Below, one piece after another: positions 48,214 to 60,400 of a DNA stretch of 64,000 nucleotides (its first letter is position 1; every line of letters begins with the position of its first letter). Origin of the DNA: Psychrobacter sp. DAB_AL43B (lineage in GTDB: Bacteria; Pseudomonadota; Gammaproteobacteria; Pseudomonadales; Moraxellaceae); NCBI RefSeq assembly GCF_900168255.1, contig NZ_LT799838.1, forward strand, positions 2,232,001-2,296,000, read 5' to 3'. Below the pieces are notes generated by a model that did not search any database, had not been told where the DNA came from, and was given only the letters and a program-made list of their open reading frames with translations. The position numbers were made by a program, and so were the translations under genes.

Positions 48214-49350
48214 CTAAATTTTATAATCATGTACCGCATCGATAAATACTTTGGCATTATCGGGATTGACCCACTGAGTAATACCATGACCTAAGTTTGC
48301 CACGTAACCCGTTTTTTCGCCATTAGCGTAGGCACTATCGAGCATCGCATTGACTTCGGCACGGATAGTCGCAGGTGAGCCATATAGTGTTGCTGGGTCT
48401 AAATTACCTTGAATGGCTTTGCTACTTTGTAGCTTTTTATGCTGCTTGGTCAACTGACGCTGACTTTCGGTCAATACTTGACGGGCACGATCTAGCGGCA
48501 TGGTCCAGTCTAAACCCAAAGCATCAGCTTCGCTATCCGCTTGGATATCCAGCCATAATCCGCCGCCCTTGGTGAATAATACCACTGGTATGTCGGGATG
48601 GCGTACCTTTAGCTCAGAGACGATGCGTTTATTATACGCATGAGAGAAATCAATAAACTGACGATGACCGAGCGCCCCGCCCCAGCTATCAAATATCTGT
48701 AATATCTGTGCGCCAGCCACGACTTGTGCATCTAGATAATCAATGACAGACGTCGCTAACTTATCTAGTAACTGATGTAAGAACGCAGGATTACTATATA
48801 AAAAGCCTTTGGTATAACGATAATCTTTTGAGCTGCCGCCCTCAATCATATAAGTAGCCAGTGTCCACGGACTACCAGAAAAACCGAATAACGGCACTTG
48901 TCCATTTAGCGCTTTACGAATGCTGGTCACCGCACGCATGACATAATCAAGAGAGTCATTGACATCAAGCACAGGCAATCTATCTAAATCTGCTTGATTA
49001 CGGATAGGATGCTTAAACTTCGGACCTTCACCAGCTTCGAAATATAGACCCAAGCCCATTGCATCAGGAATGGTCAAGATATCACTAAATAAGATAGCTG
49101 CGTCCAAATCCATACGACGTAGAGGCTGCAAAGTCACTTCAGTGGCACGAGCGGTGTCTTTGCACAGACTCATAAAATCACCCGCTTCAGCACGGGTCGC
49201 TTTATACTCTGGTAAATAGCGACCGGCTTGGCGCATCATCCAAACTGGCGTGGTATCGATCGGCTCAAAACGTAGCGCACGTAGCAATCTATCATTTTTT
49301 AAAGGCGCAAAGTTCTGCTCGAGCGAATTATTATTGTCTGAAGCACTCAT
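48214..49350 (-). CDS. hemE: Uroporphyrinogen decarboxylase
   Basis: Converts uroporphyrinogen III to coproporphyrinogen III in heme synthesis. The signature [15 protein letters not shown] near the N-terminus and [16 protein letters not shown] are intact. ATG 49350 is preferred over the upstream in-frame ATG 49392 because GGAGA stands just before it. It gives 378 residues, slightly longer than the usual 354. Confidence 0.97.
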   Translation of the reverse strand: MSASDNNNSLEQNFAPLKNDRLLRALRFEPIDTTPVWMMRQAGRYLPEYKATRAEAGDFMSLCKDTARATEVTLQPLRRMDLDAAILFSDILTIPDAMGLGLYFEAGEGPKFKHPIRNQADLDRLPVLDVNDSLDYVMRAVTSIRKALNGQVPLFGFSGSPWTLATYMIEGGSSKDYRYTKGFLYSNPAFLHQLLDKLATSVIDYLDAQVVAGAQILQIFDSWGGALGHRQFIDFSHAYNKRIVSELKVRHPDIPVVLFTKGGGLWLDIQADSEADALGLDWTMPLDRARQVLTESQRQLTKQHKKLQSSKAIQGNLDPATLYGSPATIRAEVNAMLDSAYANGEKTGYVANLGHGITQWVNPDNAKVFIDAVHDYKI

Positions 49351-49477
49351 GTACAAATCTCCAAAACAGCACTGTATGTCACAAAAAGGCATACAACACT
49401 GGATAAATTACGTTAAAGGAAAGAATATTAAAGCGCTTATTATTAAAGTATTTATAGCTTAATAAATAATAAGTTTT

Positions 49478-50650
49478 TTACATCGTCAATGCTAAATTAT
49501 CACGGTGTACCATGACCACGCGCTCTTCATTGTTACCAAGGATTCTATCGAACTGCTCAGTACGCTCGCGAGCAACACGGCAAGCATCCCGAGAGGAGAA
49601 GTTAACTTGACCAACAGCTATACGCTCGCCCGTATCTTGATGGACGATTTCAACCACATCGCCTTCATCAAAATCACCACGCACTTCAGACACACCAACC
49701 GGTAACAAGCTTTTTTGATGCTCGACCACCGCTTTTGCTGCACCGGCATCGACAATTAAAGAGCCTGACATACGCAAATGCGCAGCCAACCACTGTTTAC
49801 GCGCAATAATTTTATCTTGATCATTGGTGGTCAACAAGGTGCCAACTGCTTCGCCTGATACCACGCGGGTAATCACATCATCGATAGCGCCACTCACGAT
49901 CACCGTCGGACAGCCACCCATTGCTGCAAGCCGACCTGCACGAATTTTGGTCAGCATACCACCGCGCCCAAGCTTGCCGCCATCACCTGCGATATCAAAC
50001 AAATAATCAGCCATAGCACGCTCTTGACGGATCATTTTTGCATGAGGATTATGACGTGGGTTATCAGTAAAGACACCTTCTTGATCGGTTAAAATAATGT
50101 ACAAGTCGGCATTAACCATCGCCGCTGCCATTGCCCCTAAGGTATCATTATCTCCAAATTTAATCTCATCAATGGTGATGGTATCGTTCTCATTAATCAC
50201 CGGTAGCACGCGCCATTCTAATAATTGCGTCAGCGCACCAGTGGTATTAAGATAACGGCTGCGATTAGACAAGTCATCATGGGTCAGCAATAACTGCGAG
50301 CTTTGAATGCCGTGTTGAATCAATGCTGACCACCACGTTTCAATCAAACCCATCTGGCCAATAGAAGCACAGGCTTGTAATGCCGCCAGTTTTTTGGGAC
50401 GCTCCTCAAGATTCATGCGAACCACGCCTTCAGCAACAGCACCTGAAGATACGAGCAGTACTTCAACGCCTTGCTTATGGAGCTTAGCGATCTGCTTTGC
50501 CCACTCGTAAATGGCAGTTCGATCAAGCCCTCGACCATTATTGGTTAATAACGATGAGCCAATCTTGACAATAACGCGATGAATATCAAAGTTGCGGGCT
50601 TGCTTAACAAACCTTGCTTCTTCGGTCGTGTTCTCTATGTCAACTACCAT
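49478..50650 (-). CDS. proB: Glutamate 5-kinase
   Basis: First step of proline synthesis. Amino-acid-kinase domain with VIVKIGSSLLTNNGRG, ASIGQMGLIETW and ENDTITIDEIKFGDNDTLGA; C-terminal PUA domain (about 290-385). AGGAG stands before the ATG. Adjacent to obgE upstream, a conserved neighbourhood in Pseudomonas and Moraxellaceae; proA is elsewhere. Confidence 0.97.
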   Translation of the reverse strand: MVVDIENTTEEARFVKQARNFDIHRVIVKIGSSLLTNNGRGLDRTAIYEWAKQIAKLHKQGVEVLLVSSGAVAEGVVRMNLEERPKKLAALQACASIGQMGLIETWWSALIQHGIQSSQLLLTHDDLSNRSRYLNTTGALTQLLEWRVLPVINENDTITIDEIKFGDNDTLGAMAAAMVNADLYIILTDQEGVFTDNPRHNPHAKMIRQERAMADYLFDIAGDGGKLGRGGMLTKIRAGRLAAMGGCPTVIVSGAIDDVITRVVSGEAVGTLLTTNDQDKIIARKQWLAAHLRMSGSLIVDAGAAKAVVEHQKSLLPVGVSEVRGDFDEGDVVEIVHQDTGERIAVGQVNFSSRDACRVARERTEQFDRILGNNEERVVMVHRDNLALTM

Positions 50651-50721
50651 ATAAACTCCTGTTGCTAGGGTAAATTAATTACAGTGATTCATTCAAAAAA
50701 TATATGCAAACATCAATCAAC

Positions 50722-51957
<1,236 letters not shown>

Positions 51958-52079
51958 TTACAATCCAGTTTATAAACTGGTTACAGCCAACGACTGCGTT
52001 TTAGGTTTTAGCTATATTGTTCAGACAAAATTATTGCAACAAATTTTATGTTCGCACTTAGCGTCTATTATGACAACAA

Positions 52080-52108
52080 CACCCGATAACCAATCGGACT
52101 ATCGGGTG
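52080..52108 (-). terminator. Possible gap terminator
   Basis: A perfect 9-bp stem CACCCGATA / TATCGGGTG (52080-52088 with 52100-52108), 11-base loop. The minus-strand tail is only moderately U-rich. Confidence 0.45.
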
Positions 52109-52203
52109 CTTAAGTATTATATTTAACATTATACCGACTTATCTAAGATACAACCTACTGCGGCATAACTGTTCTTACCGTAGCGCTTATAGATGCAGAC
52201 GTT

Positions 52204-53640
52204 TTATGCTGGAATCTGAGTGTAGCTGATGCCTGCCATTTGCGTCGCTAAACGTAATACTTGCGTACTATAGCCTACTTCATTGTCATACCAAATATAA
52301 ACAATAGCATGATTGTCAGTAAGGATAGTCGCTTGTGCATCAACGATACCGACATGAGTATCGCCTACAAAATCAGTTGATACCGCTTCTGTAGAGTCTG
52401 TATAAGCAATCTGTGTTTGCCATTGACTGCTATTGGATACTTTACGCATGAATTCATTTAACGCATCAGCACTAGCTGGCGCTGTTTTAAGGTTCAAGTT
52501 CAAAATAGCTAAGCTAACGTTTGGCGTTGGCACACGGATGGCATTACCGGTCAATTTACCACTCAGCTCTGGTAATGCTTTACCTACGGCCTTGGCTGCA
52601 CCAGTACTAGTAATAACCATGTTCAATACCGCACTGCGGCCACGGCGATCGGCTTTATGATAATTATCAATCAGATTCTGATCATTAGTAAACGAATGAA
52701 TCGTTTCAACATGACCATTTTCGATACCGTATTCGTCATTTAACACTTTTAGCATTGGCGTAATCGCATTAGTGGTACAGCTTGCAGCGCTAACGATAGT
52801 ATCATCACCAACGGTGTCATTATTCACACCATAAACGACGTTTTTAATCTCACCACCAGCAGGAGCCGTTAGCAACACTTTTTTCACGCCTGTAGATTGC
52901 AGATGCTTACCAAGACCAGCTTCATCTTTCCAGATACCGGTATTATCGATTACTAACGCATTGTCGATACCATAAGCCGTATAGTCGATATCACTTGGAT
53001 CGTTGGCGTAGATAATTTGTACGAAGCGGCCATTGATAATAAGACCGTTGTTTTCATTATCGACAACCACCCCACCTGCAAAGCTACCATGAATTGAATC
53101 ACGCTCTAGCAATGACGCACGCTTAGCTAAGTCGCCAGCTGCCGCAGGACGGACGACAATGGCTTTCAACTGCAGACCTTTGCTGCTTGACGCTTGTGAT
53201 AATAATAGACGCGTTAAGATACGACCGATACGACCAAAACCGTATAGCACAACATCAGTTGCACCATTGATAGCGCCTTTGCTGTTATCAATTGACTGTA
53301 ACGCTACTTGGATATCACTGTCATTAGCAATCAGCTGACCAACATCGATACGAGTAGCTTGAATATCATTATTCTCTGCCAAAACTTTAACCATCGCTAA
53401 CGTATCGGCGATATCGATAGCATTAGCGCCTTGGTCACGCAGCGCTACTTTTTGATGCAGTGCCAATATTTGGCCCACTGAATTTGTGTCTAGCGTATCA
53501 CCAAACAAAGTCACTTGCACATCTTGCTCGTTATAAAGCTTATTCAATAGCCCCATAAGCTCAATCGCTTGTTGCTCTTGATTGTTGTAGTTGCTCAAGT
53601 GGTCTTGATGTAATTGGCGTAAGGTATCAGCGTTACTCAC
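52204..53640 (-). CDS. gap: Glyceraldehyde-3-phosphate dehydrogenase, long form
   Basis: NAD(P)-binding GFGRIGR begins only at residue 134; active-site Cys288 is in SAASCTTNAITP, with HSFTNDQNLID and RVPTPNVSLAILNL as in GAPDH. The roughly 130-residue helical N-terminal extension is shared with the long GAPDH type known from Pseudomonas and Acinetobacter, thought to act mainly in gluconeogenesis. GTG 53640 is preferred: AAGG stands 9 bases before it, but directly abuts the in-frame ATG at 53649. Confidence 0.94.
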   Translation of the reverse strand: MSNADTLRQLHQDHLSNYNNQEQQAIELMGLLNKLYNEQDVQVTLFGDTLDTNSVGQILALHQKVALRDQGANAIDIADTLAMVKVLAENNDIQATRIDVGQLIANDSDIQVALQSIDNSKGAINGATDVVLYGFGRIGRILTRLLLSQASSSKGLQLKAIVVRPAAAGDLAKRASLLERDSIHGSFAGGVVVDNENNGLIINGRFVQIIYANDPSDIDYTAYGIDNALVIDNTGIWKDEAGLGKHLQSTGVKKVLLTAPAGGEIKNVVYGVNNDTVGDDTIVSAASCTTNAITPMLKVLNDEYGIENGHVETIHSFTNDQNLIDNYHKADRRGRSAVLNMVITSTGAAKAVGKALPELSGKLTGNAIRVPTPNVSLAILNLNLKTAPASADALNEFMRKVSNSSQWQTQIAYTDSTEAVSTDFVGDTHVGIVDAQATILTDNHAIVYIWYDNEVGYSTQVLRLATQMAGISYTQIPA

Positions 53641-54023
53641 GAGAAACATCCTTATGGTCAGTATTAGAGAATCAGTAAAGTATGAAGAAAGATCAATAAA
53701 TCGGTTATATATAGTCTAAGCGACAACTCTATTAGGCTAACGGACGACTATTGTCATCGGTTATTATCGTCAGAGTATTTAGATAAGCTAGATTTTAGCT
53801 TAAAACGCCTTATTTTGCTAGTGATAACCATTCTGTCTAACTTATAAGCTATTTAATAGCCATAGGATCTTTATAAGCACAGTAAAGGCAGCCTATTATG
53901 CTGCCTTATTATAAAGCGACTTAATTATGAAGTGACTTGATACTTACTTATAACATGATAGATATAAGCTTTTTAACTGACTGTTATTAAGCAGCTGTAA
54001 AGCCTTCAATAGCTATTAAACTT
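53641..54023. other. Intergenic region gap / lipocalin
   Basis: About 380 bases. One perfect 8-bp hairpin AAGGCAGC / GCTGCCTT (53885-53892 with 53900-53907) lies past the lipocalin stop and may end its transcript, though the following run is T-poor. The gap promoter must lie near the right edge of the minus strand, upstream of 53650. I see nothing else. Confidence 0.35.
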
Positions 54024-55367
54024 CTATGGAACCAGGCTGACCGTTTGATTGGTCTGCGGGGTTAGCTTAAATTCTTTTAAATCATAACCCTGTTGCTGGG
54101 CGATTTGACGGTATTTAGCGTAGGTTTCCTGACTTACATTTGGCGAACGAGCCAGCAGCCATAAATATTTTTTATTAGGTGCGCCGACTAACGCAGTTTT
54201 ATAGTCTTCATCACGTGCTAGTATCCAATAATCTGCACGCCCTACAGGTAACCAGCGAATCCATGAAGGTAAAAACGTTACTTTTAGCTTACTGCCAGTA
54301 GCGTCAGCTGGTTTGGCTATGCCTTCCGCAGTAATACCAGAACCATCTTCAGCTTTGCATTGATTAATAACCTTAATACCAGAACCATCTGTTTTTTCGA
54401 CATAGGTGGCCGTTACATCGCTGGCACAATTACGCTGGAAATACATCGGTAAGCGACCTATTTCATACCAAGTGCCTGCATACTTTTTGAGATCGACGCT
54501 ATCCACCGTAGTGGGTGTATTGGCAGACTTATGAATAATGCTACTAGGTTTAATCGCTAACGTCTCTAGTGAGGTTTTATCATTGGTGGCGGCAGCAATC
54601 GGTGCAGTTACCGGTGGCGAAGCCGCGTAAGCTGAAAATGCTGCTAACGGTATAATAATGGCGAGAGCGATACCTGTATGCTTAATAAGACCATTCATAA
54701 ATATGCGCTCCGGTATCTCTGTTATGCCTGACTTGGCATTTTCAAAGGAAGTATTGTTATTTGATCTGGATTCATTTTTTTTAGATAAGCTTGTAAGATT
54801 GTTAATATGATCTTCTACAATATCGTCTTCCACAAACAGCGACGTTGATGATTCTGGATACGTATCAATATCTGCGTAGCCGCTACTTTGCCTTTCTTTA
54901 AGGCTATGAGCTTTTTTATAGGTATTACTCATATAAGAGCTTGCAGTATTATTGCTTGCAGCACTATTGCTTGCAACACTATTGCTTGCAACACTATTAC
55001 TCGTGCTGCTACTTTTACTCGTGCTGCTACTTTTACTATCGCTGACTTTGAAATTGCTTTTCTTAACCACTGCAGACTCTTTTGATTTTGTAATGCTTTT
55101 ATATCCATAAGAGCTGGTTCGTATAGACGTGCCTTTCATCAAATGATTCAAGCATTCGTCGTTACACTCTTGATTATTATAGCTAGCGTCATTACTAGCA
55201 TGACCAACATTACCCACTTGTGACGCACTATCTTTATGTAGATAGTCTTTATATGGATAGTCTTTATGTAGATAATACTTTGGTAGCTGACCAGTCTGCT
55301 GATGCGATTGAGAACCAGCTGCCTGAGAATCAGACCATGCTGACTTCGGTAACTTAGTGGTTTTCAT
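54024..55367 (-). CDS. Lipocalin with long N-terminal low-complexity extension
   Basis: 447 codons. The C-terminal part (about 290-440) is a bacterial Blc-type lipocalin: KYAGTWYEIGRLPMYFQRNC, then YWILARDEDYKTALVGAPN and LWLLARSPNVS. A hydrophobic signal-like segment begins at Met224 (LIKHTGIALAIIIPLAAFSAYA). Before it lie 223 Ser/Asn/Lys-rich residues with tandem repeats. The internal ATG at 54698 has GGAG 9 bases upstream and would give an ordinary exported 224-residue lipocalin. The 223-codon open stretch and its frame-keeping repeats argue that the extension is also translated. There is no lipobox, unlike E. coli Blc. Confidence 0.7.
   Translation of the reverse strand: MKTTKLPKSAWSDSQAAGSQSHQQTGQLPKYYLHKDYPYKDYLHKDSASQVGNVGHASNDASYNNQECNDECLNHLMKGTSIRTSSYGYKSITKSKESAVVKKSNFKVSDSKSSSTSKSSSTSNSVASNSVASNSAASNNTASSYMSNTYKKAHSLKERQSSGYADIDTYPESSTSLFVEDDIVEDHINNLTSLSKKNESRSNNNTSFENAKSGITEIPERIFMNGLIKHTGIALAIIIPLAAFSAYAASPPVTAPIAAATNDKTSLETLAIKPSSIIHKSANTPTTVDSVDLKKYAGTWYEIGRLPMYFQRNCASDVTATYVEKTDGSGIKVINQCKAEDGSGITAEGIAKPADATGSKLKVTFLPSWIRWLPVGRADYWILARDEDYKTALVGAPNKKYLWLLARSPNVSQETYAKYRQIAQQQGYDLKEFKLTPQTNQTVSLVP
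54936..55034. repeat. In-frame tandem repeats in the lipocalin extension
   Basis: Three 15-bp units (54951-54995, encoding SVASN-like repeats), with a degenerate unit before them, and two exact 18-bp units (54999-55034, encoding SKSSST-like repeats). All unit lengths are multiples of three. Confidence 0.9.
55231..55275. repeat. Second in-frame 15-bp repeat in the lipocalin extension
   Basis: Three 15-bp units at 55231, 55246 and 55261, encoding alternating YLHKD / YPYKD pentapeptides near the N-terminus of the long frame. Confidence 0.88.
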
Positions 55368-55805
55368 AGTGATACCATTAATTAATAGTGATTGTTAGAG
55401 ATTCTTTATTTATTGGATAAGTACAAGATAATTTTCAAAATCACTTTCACGATAAAAGACGAATGAGTGAAAATTAAACTTTGTTATAATCTTTAAGAGT
55501 CGCAGCGATAGATAAATAACTTACCTATACAAAAACTGATTCAGCGACCTTTATTAATTTAATGATTTATATTAATGGCAAAATCACTATCAAAACAGTG
55601 TAGCAATGTAGGAAAACGCAACGGTTTGTAAGCAATTCTATATTTAGACAATAAAACGAACACATAATGACTGACTGGGTAAATATATTTAAAATCAAGG
55701 ATTTATTCTATGCAATTATGCGCTTTTATTCACCGTACAGCTGCTTTATACCCTGAGATGAGCAGTGTCTGCGCCACTTTCTTAGTGTAAGAACGGCTTT
55801 AAAGA
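55368..55805. other. Intergenic region lipocalin / Nudix gene
   Basis: 438 AT-rich bases that should contain the lipocalin promoter on the minus strand. I find no convincing promoter, terminator or gene. Confidence 0.35.
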
Positions 55806-56915
55806 CTACTTAAAAAATTGACGAATCCCAGCAACTGCAATACCACCATGTAGCATTGCTTGCTCTTTCCTCGCCGGTGACAAACCACCCAAACCAATGA
55901 CTGGCATATCCGCTAACTCTGCCAACTCTGACCAAGCCTCCCAACCAAGTGGCGTCACATCAGGATGGGTTTGAGTGAACAATACAGGCGATAAAAATAT
56001 AGCGATGACTGGTGAAAGTTGCTGTTGTAGACGCGCGCCAGCCAGCTGATTGGCTGCATCAATGCTATCGGCATTATGACAACTGACTATTAATGGCAAA
56101 CTTGAAGATATCGTGCCGTTAGATACCTTGCCTTTCTCAGTGCTACTTCGCCATTGCAAGAGTTGCCTATGTGTTAAGTGTCTCGCAACAATTTGGCGGT
56201 TCATTGTTGCATTTTTAGTTTTTAAAAGCTGGCAATTTGCCCTATTAGAATCTGGATGATAAGGCACAATTGCTTGGACATCAGCTCGTAAGTGCAGCAA
56301 TTGTGCCGTAGTATCCGCACTACCTTCTAAGCCTGCTGCTTTAATTCGGACATAAACCCAAGCTTCTTCCGCTAGATGCTCTTTGTGATACGTTAACCAC
56401 GCTGCCATCGGTTGAGGAGAACTAAAGTATGCCAATGGATAAGTAATGGCTAGTTGCGCTGGTAAACGTAACCAGTCAAGAATCGTTTTATTGGCGGCTG
56501 GTAAATTATAATCGCCTGCTAGTAACTTTGATTTATCTACCCAAGTTAGCGCCTGACCTTCTAAACCATGGCTTTGGTTCCTATATTGCTCATATTGTAG
56601 TTCTGTTATTTCGATACGATAAACCTGTAGGCAGACTTGCTTATCACCGTAATCGTGGTGCAGTCGTCCAAGCTTAACGGCGATATTACTATTAATATCC
56701 ATACCTGTCTCTTCGGCAACTTCCCGTATGAGTGCTTGTTTGGCGGTTTCATTGTGCTCTATTTTGCCGCCGACAAACTCATAGCGATTACCTTGATGTT
56801 GAGACGCGTCTCTAAACCCAAGCAAATACTGATTGTTATAATGAATAACAGCAACCGCGACATTTATTATTTTTATTGAATCTTTTTTTATGGGCATATT
56901 TGTTTGACTTGCCAT
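55806..56915 (-). CDS. Nudix hydrolase fused to a ThiE/TenI-like domain
   Basis: 369 residues. The N-terminal MutT-like domain has a complete Nudix box from G50 to G71 (G-x5-E56-x7-R64-E-V-x-E68-E69-x-G). The C-terminal domain (about 170-369) resembles a thiamine-phosphate-synthase/TenI barrel, with SCHNADSIDAANQLA and VIGLGGLSPARK. This fusion is known in gammaproteobacteria; the Nudix part probably sanitises oxidised nucleotides, and the role of the second domain is unclear. A stretch of about 30 residues between the two halves is poorly conserved. AAAGGAAA precedes the ATG. Confidence 0.87.
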   Translation of the reverse strand: MASQTNMPIKKDSIKIINVAVAVIHYNNQYLLGFRDASQHQGNRYEFVGGKIEHNETAKQALIREVAEETGMDINSNIAVKLGRLHHDYGDKQVCLQVYRIEITELQYEQYRNQSHGLEGQALTWVDKSKLLAGDYNLPAANKTILDWLRLPAQLAITYPLAYFSSPQPMAAWLTYHKEHLAEEAWVYVRIKAAGLEGSADTTAQLLHLRADVQAIVPYHPDSNRANCQLLKTKNATMNRQIVARHLTHRQLLQWRSSTEKGKVSNGTISSSLPLIVSCHNADSIDAANQLAGARLQQQLSPVIAIFLSPVLFTQTHPDVTPLGWEAWSELAELADMPVIGLGGLSPARKEQAMLHGGIAVAGIRQFFK

Positions 56916-57023
56916 GATATTTTCCTTTACTAATCAGGTGTTTTATTGCTGCACTTGATTGCTTATATAACAACGGTGTTAGATGAGTTTACACAATCGC
57001 CGTAATTTATTTTATTAATTAGC

Positions 57024-57059
57024 TTGCAAAAGCCATCAATCTAAATGATAATTATTATC
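57024..57059 (+). promoter_or_regulatory. hemP promoter with Fur box
   Basis: TTGCAA (57024-57029), 17-base spacer, GATAAT (57047-57052). A Fur-like box at 57041-57059 matches the 19-bp consensus at 15 positions, including a 14 of 15 match over ATGATAATTATTATC, and covers the -10. Iron repression of hemP is therefore likely. Confidence 0.75.
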
Positions 57060-57120
57060 GTTAATAGCTTATTGCCTGTTGCTATCTTCTACTTTACTAT
57101 TTTATCAAAAGGATTTTATT

Positions 57121-57285
57121 ATGAGCATGGTTATCTCTCGCTATTTGAACTGCCGCGAAAACCGCTTACCTACTTTGCAATCACAGCATCTGTTTGCTTT
57201 GACTAAAGAAGTACGTATCGAACACGAAGGTGAAGAATATCGCTTGCGCTTAACGCGTAATAACCGCTTAATTTTAACCAAATAA
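57121..57285 (+). CDS. hemP: Hemin uptake protein HemP
   Basis: 54 residues of the small HemP family (ITKEVRIEHEGEEYRLRLT-type core, here as TKEVRIEHEGEEYRLRLTR). In other proteobacteria HemP is linked to hemin use and Fur control, sometimes as a regulator of the receptor. ATG 57121 has AAAAGGA 7 bases upstream; an in-frame start at 57079 is rejected because it has no ribosome-binding site. No heme receptor gene is adjacent. Confidence 0.9.
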   Translation: MSMVISRYLNCRENRLPTLQSQHLFALTKEVRIEHEGEEYRLRLTRNNRLILTK

Positions 57286-57303
57286 ATCAACTGCCACTGT
57301 CAC

Positions 57304-57334
57304 AAAAAAACGCCTTTACTAAAAGGCGTTTTTT
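57304..57334. terminator. Bidirectional terminator between hemP and tamB
   Basis: ACGCCTTT / AAAGGCGT stem (57310-57317 with 57322-57329), short loop, with A and T runs on both sides; the two genes converge here. Confidence 0.85.
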
Positions 57335-57407
57335 ATTGGATAAAATTATTAAGCGCTATTTTTCATCAGCGACAATCACAGCAGTGATAAATATCTCGCT
57401 GCACCAT

Positions 57408-60400
57408 TTAGAACTGCCAGCTATAGACCACATCCACCGCATTCTCTGCCGCTGATGTCGCTTCAACGTAAATACGACGGGTCAGCTGATAACGTACAGA
57501 CAAGCTGTTCTGGGCGTTAAAGACACCCACGCCGTAGCGAATATATAAGTCAGGAGTCACATAACCAGTGACGTTGACATTGGTATCTTCGCTACTGCCT
57601 GAGGCATCAACGGTTAAGCTTTGGAAGCCAAATGCTTGACCAATTTGATTGGTTAGATTGCGTGTACCGCTCAGCCCAAAACTCAGACCGGCAGCGGCTA
57701 AGTTATTAGTAACTTGAGATTTAAATCCTTGTTCGCTGATTTGAGTGGCGCTCTTATTATTAATACGACCAGTGATCAAGGCATTCATCGCCTGCTGCTG
57801 AGTGAGTCCTGCATTATTAAAGACGATGATATTTGGACTTTCAGTATTGCCTTTGACACGCACACCAACTGTTTTCCCACTAATATTTTTAACCGCCTCA
57901 ATACTGAGATTAGGCTTCATGACATCACCATTGAAGCGCACTTGACCGTAGTTAAGCTCTAGATTCTGACCAAAGGCGTTAATGTTGGTGCGACGTGATA
58001 CTTGCACGACACCTTTTGCGCGCATGATGCCCGTACCATTTTGAGTGATATTAATCGCCCCTGCTAGAGGAATGACCGCACCAAAACCGCGGAAATTAAT
58101 ATCATTGCCCAAATCGATACCGATGTCAGCATTGATTGACCAAGGTTTTGAGATGGCTAAGACCTCATCAATATTACCAATGAGACGACGGTCTAGCACA
58201 ACGACGTCTTCGCTTTGAGTAACGATGTCTTCACTGGCTTCTGGCGGACGAATAGTCGCTGACGGCACGCTGACGGCTCCTGTAATATTCACATAACGGT
58301 CGCCTGGACGCACGATAATATCGATATCAGGATTGACCTCAGCCACTAATAATGGCGGCTGGGTTAATACCAAACCCTTGCCAATGATACTCAGTTTTGC
58401 CTGTAGTTTTTGTTGCCAATCAACGGTACCAGTGAGCGTTCCAGTACCCGTGCCACTATTAAACTTGCCATCAATAACCGCTTGGGTACCACGAATTTTG
58501 GCATTTGCATTCACTTTGGTTAGATTAACCGGCAAACCAAGCATCGCCACACGACCATCAGCCAATTTTACATCACCATAAAACTGCGGCTTGTCTAGCG
58601 TGCCGCCCAAGCCACCTGCCATCGTAATATTGCCTTCAAGTACCCGCATACCAGGAAAGAAAGGCTTGAAAACGGCCAAATTAAGCTCATTGAGTACAAG
58701 CGCCCCTGAGATTGGTTTAGGCGTTTTATAAGGATCAACGATGACTTCTGCATAACCACGAGCACCGCGACCCGTATTGATATCTGAGCGGATTTTGAGG
58801 CCATTAGGGACTGAAACGGCAATGAGCGAGATACGCTTATAAGGTAAGGTGACAGGCGCACTGTCGCCATCTTGAATTAAGCCAATTTTGCCGTTGTCAG
58901 AATATAGCGTGGTATTAATAGTCGGTGGACGTCCGCGTTGCCAGCCAACAATCGCTTTACCATTAATCTTGCCATGCCAATCGATATCTTTGGGTAAGAA
59001 CGCTGAAAATAGTGACGTATCTATTTTTTGTATGGCTAAATCAACTTGGCCACTTGCTGCGGAAGCGATAAGGTTTTTACGTAAGCATAGCTTGCCTGCT
59101 TGGTCAGTTGCCTGCCAGCAATGTGCCGCTAACTGTACTTTTAAATCAGTGCTATTTTTACCTTGTTTTTTGGGTAAATTAACAATCAGTTGCGCAGGCT
59201 GTAATTGGTTTAAAGTCGCATATTTAGATTTGACCTGCCCCTTACCAATCACCCCTGACCAGCTGAGTTGATCTCGATTAAAACCGCCTTTGAGCCTAGC
59301 AGAAATATCAAGCTCCTCATTAGCCAAATCAAGATCGACCACATGCGACCGCTCAGTACCATTAAAAGTGGCATCCAAGCTTTTAAAACTTTGTCCCGCC
59401 GCGTCTAAACCTTTAGCCGTGACGATAAGCTGGCTTGGGCTATTTGCCAAATTGACCAATTTGCCATGAATACGACCTTGACGTAATGTAAAGCCTGGTA
59501 GCGAGATACGCTCACCGACCAAGTCGATATATATAGTCGGTAACGCTTGTCCTGCTGGCTGCGATAAGGTAGCACCGCCTGACACTTTACCGGCAAGCTT
59601 GTCTGAGAGCTGGTCAAGACTGGTAATGTTAATTTTGGCTTGTAGTTGTTTGGCATTGCCGTTGGCGGTTATATAGTTATCGCCCCAGCGCAGCACCAAA
59701 TTATCAGCGTTTAAGCTATCAATTAAGGCGTTAACTTGCTTATATTGTGCCTGCGCATCTTGCGTCTGTAAGCGTTTAAAATAGCTTGCCAAGTCTTTTG
59801 GCAAATGCATCTTCGCGTTCAAGCTACCTTTGGCACTGAGCGGCCGGCCTTTTAATATACCATTCAAGTTAACTTGTTTGATATTGATGATTTGCTGGGT
59901 GTCGCTCCAGCGTCCATTTGTGTCTATGGTGCCGGTGATCGTACTTGGTATGTCTTTGAAGAAATAACCCAAATTAAAGCGATTCATGACCGCGTCGATA
60001 TCCCAAGCAATACCTTGACGCACATCAACGGTACCCTTAGCATCGATGCTGCCTGCCGCGCCCACATGACGGAAGCGCTTAATACGGATCAGCTGGGCAT
60101 CGCCACTGGCATCAATAGTAAGTTTACCTGCTGGCAATTGCTCAGCATCTAAAACACCATCAAAATTTACGACAAAGTTTTTAAGTTTGCCTGTTGCCTT
60201 GGTGTTGTTTTTTGGTGCACTTTGCCACACGCCACTGGTTTTCAAATCACCGGTAATAATGGCGGCATTATTGGGTAAAAAATAACCCAAATTAAATTTA
60301 TCAAAGCGACCATCTACGTTCCAGCCAATATCCTGACGTAAGTCAATGACACCATTGGCTTTCACTGCACCTGCTTCGCCGTTGTAATTTAATTTACGAA

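Noticed and set aside
54936..55275. Short tandem repeats that might suggest a CRISPR array
   Set aside because: Units are contiguous with no spacers and are in frame within a coding region.
58888..59271. 127-codon plus-strand frame with several Cys
   Set aside because: Antisense to TamB, with no initiation signal and no recognisable family.
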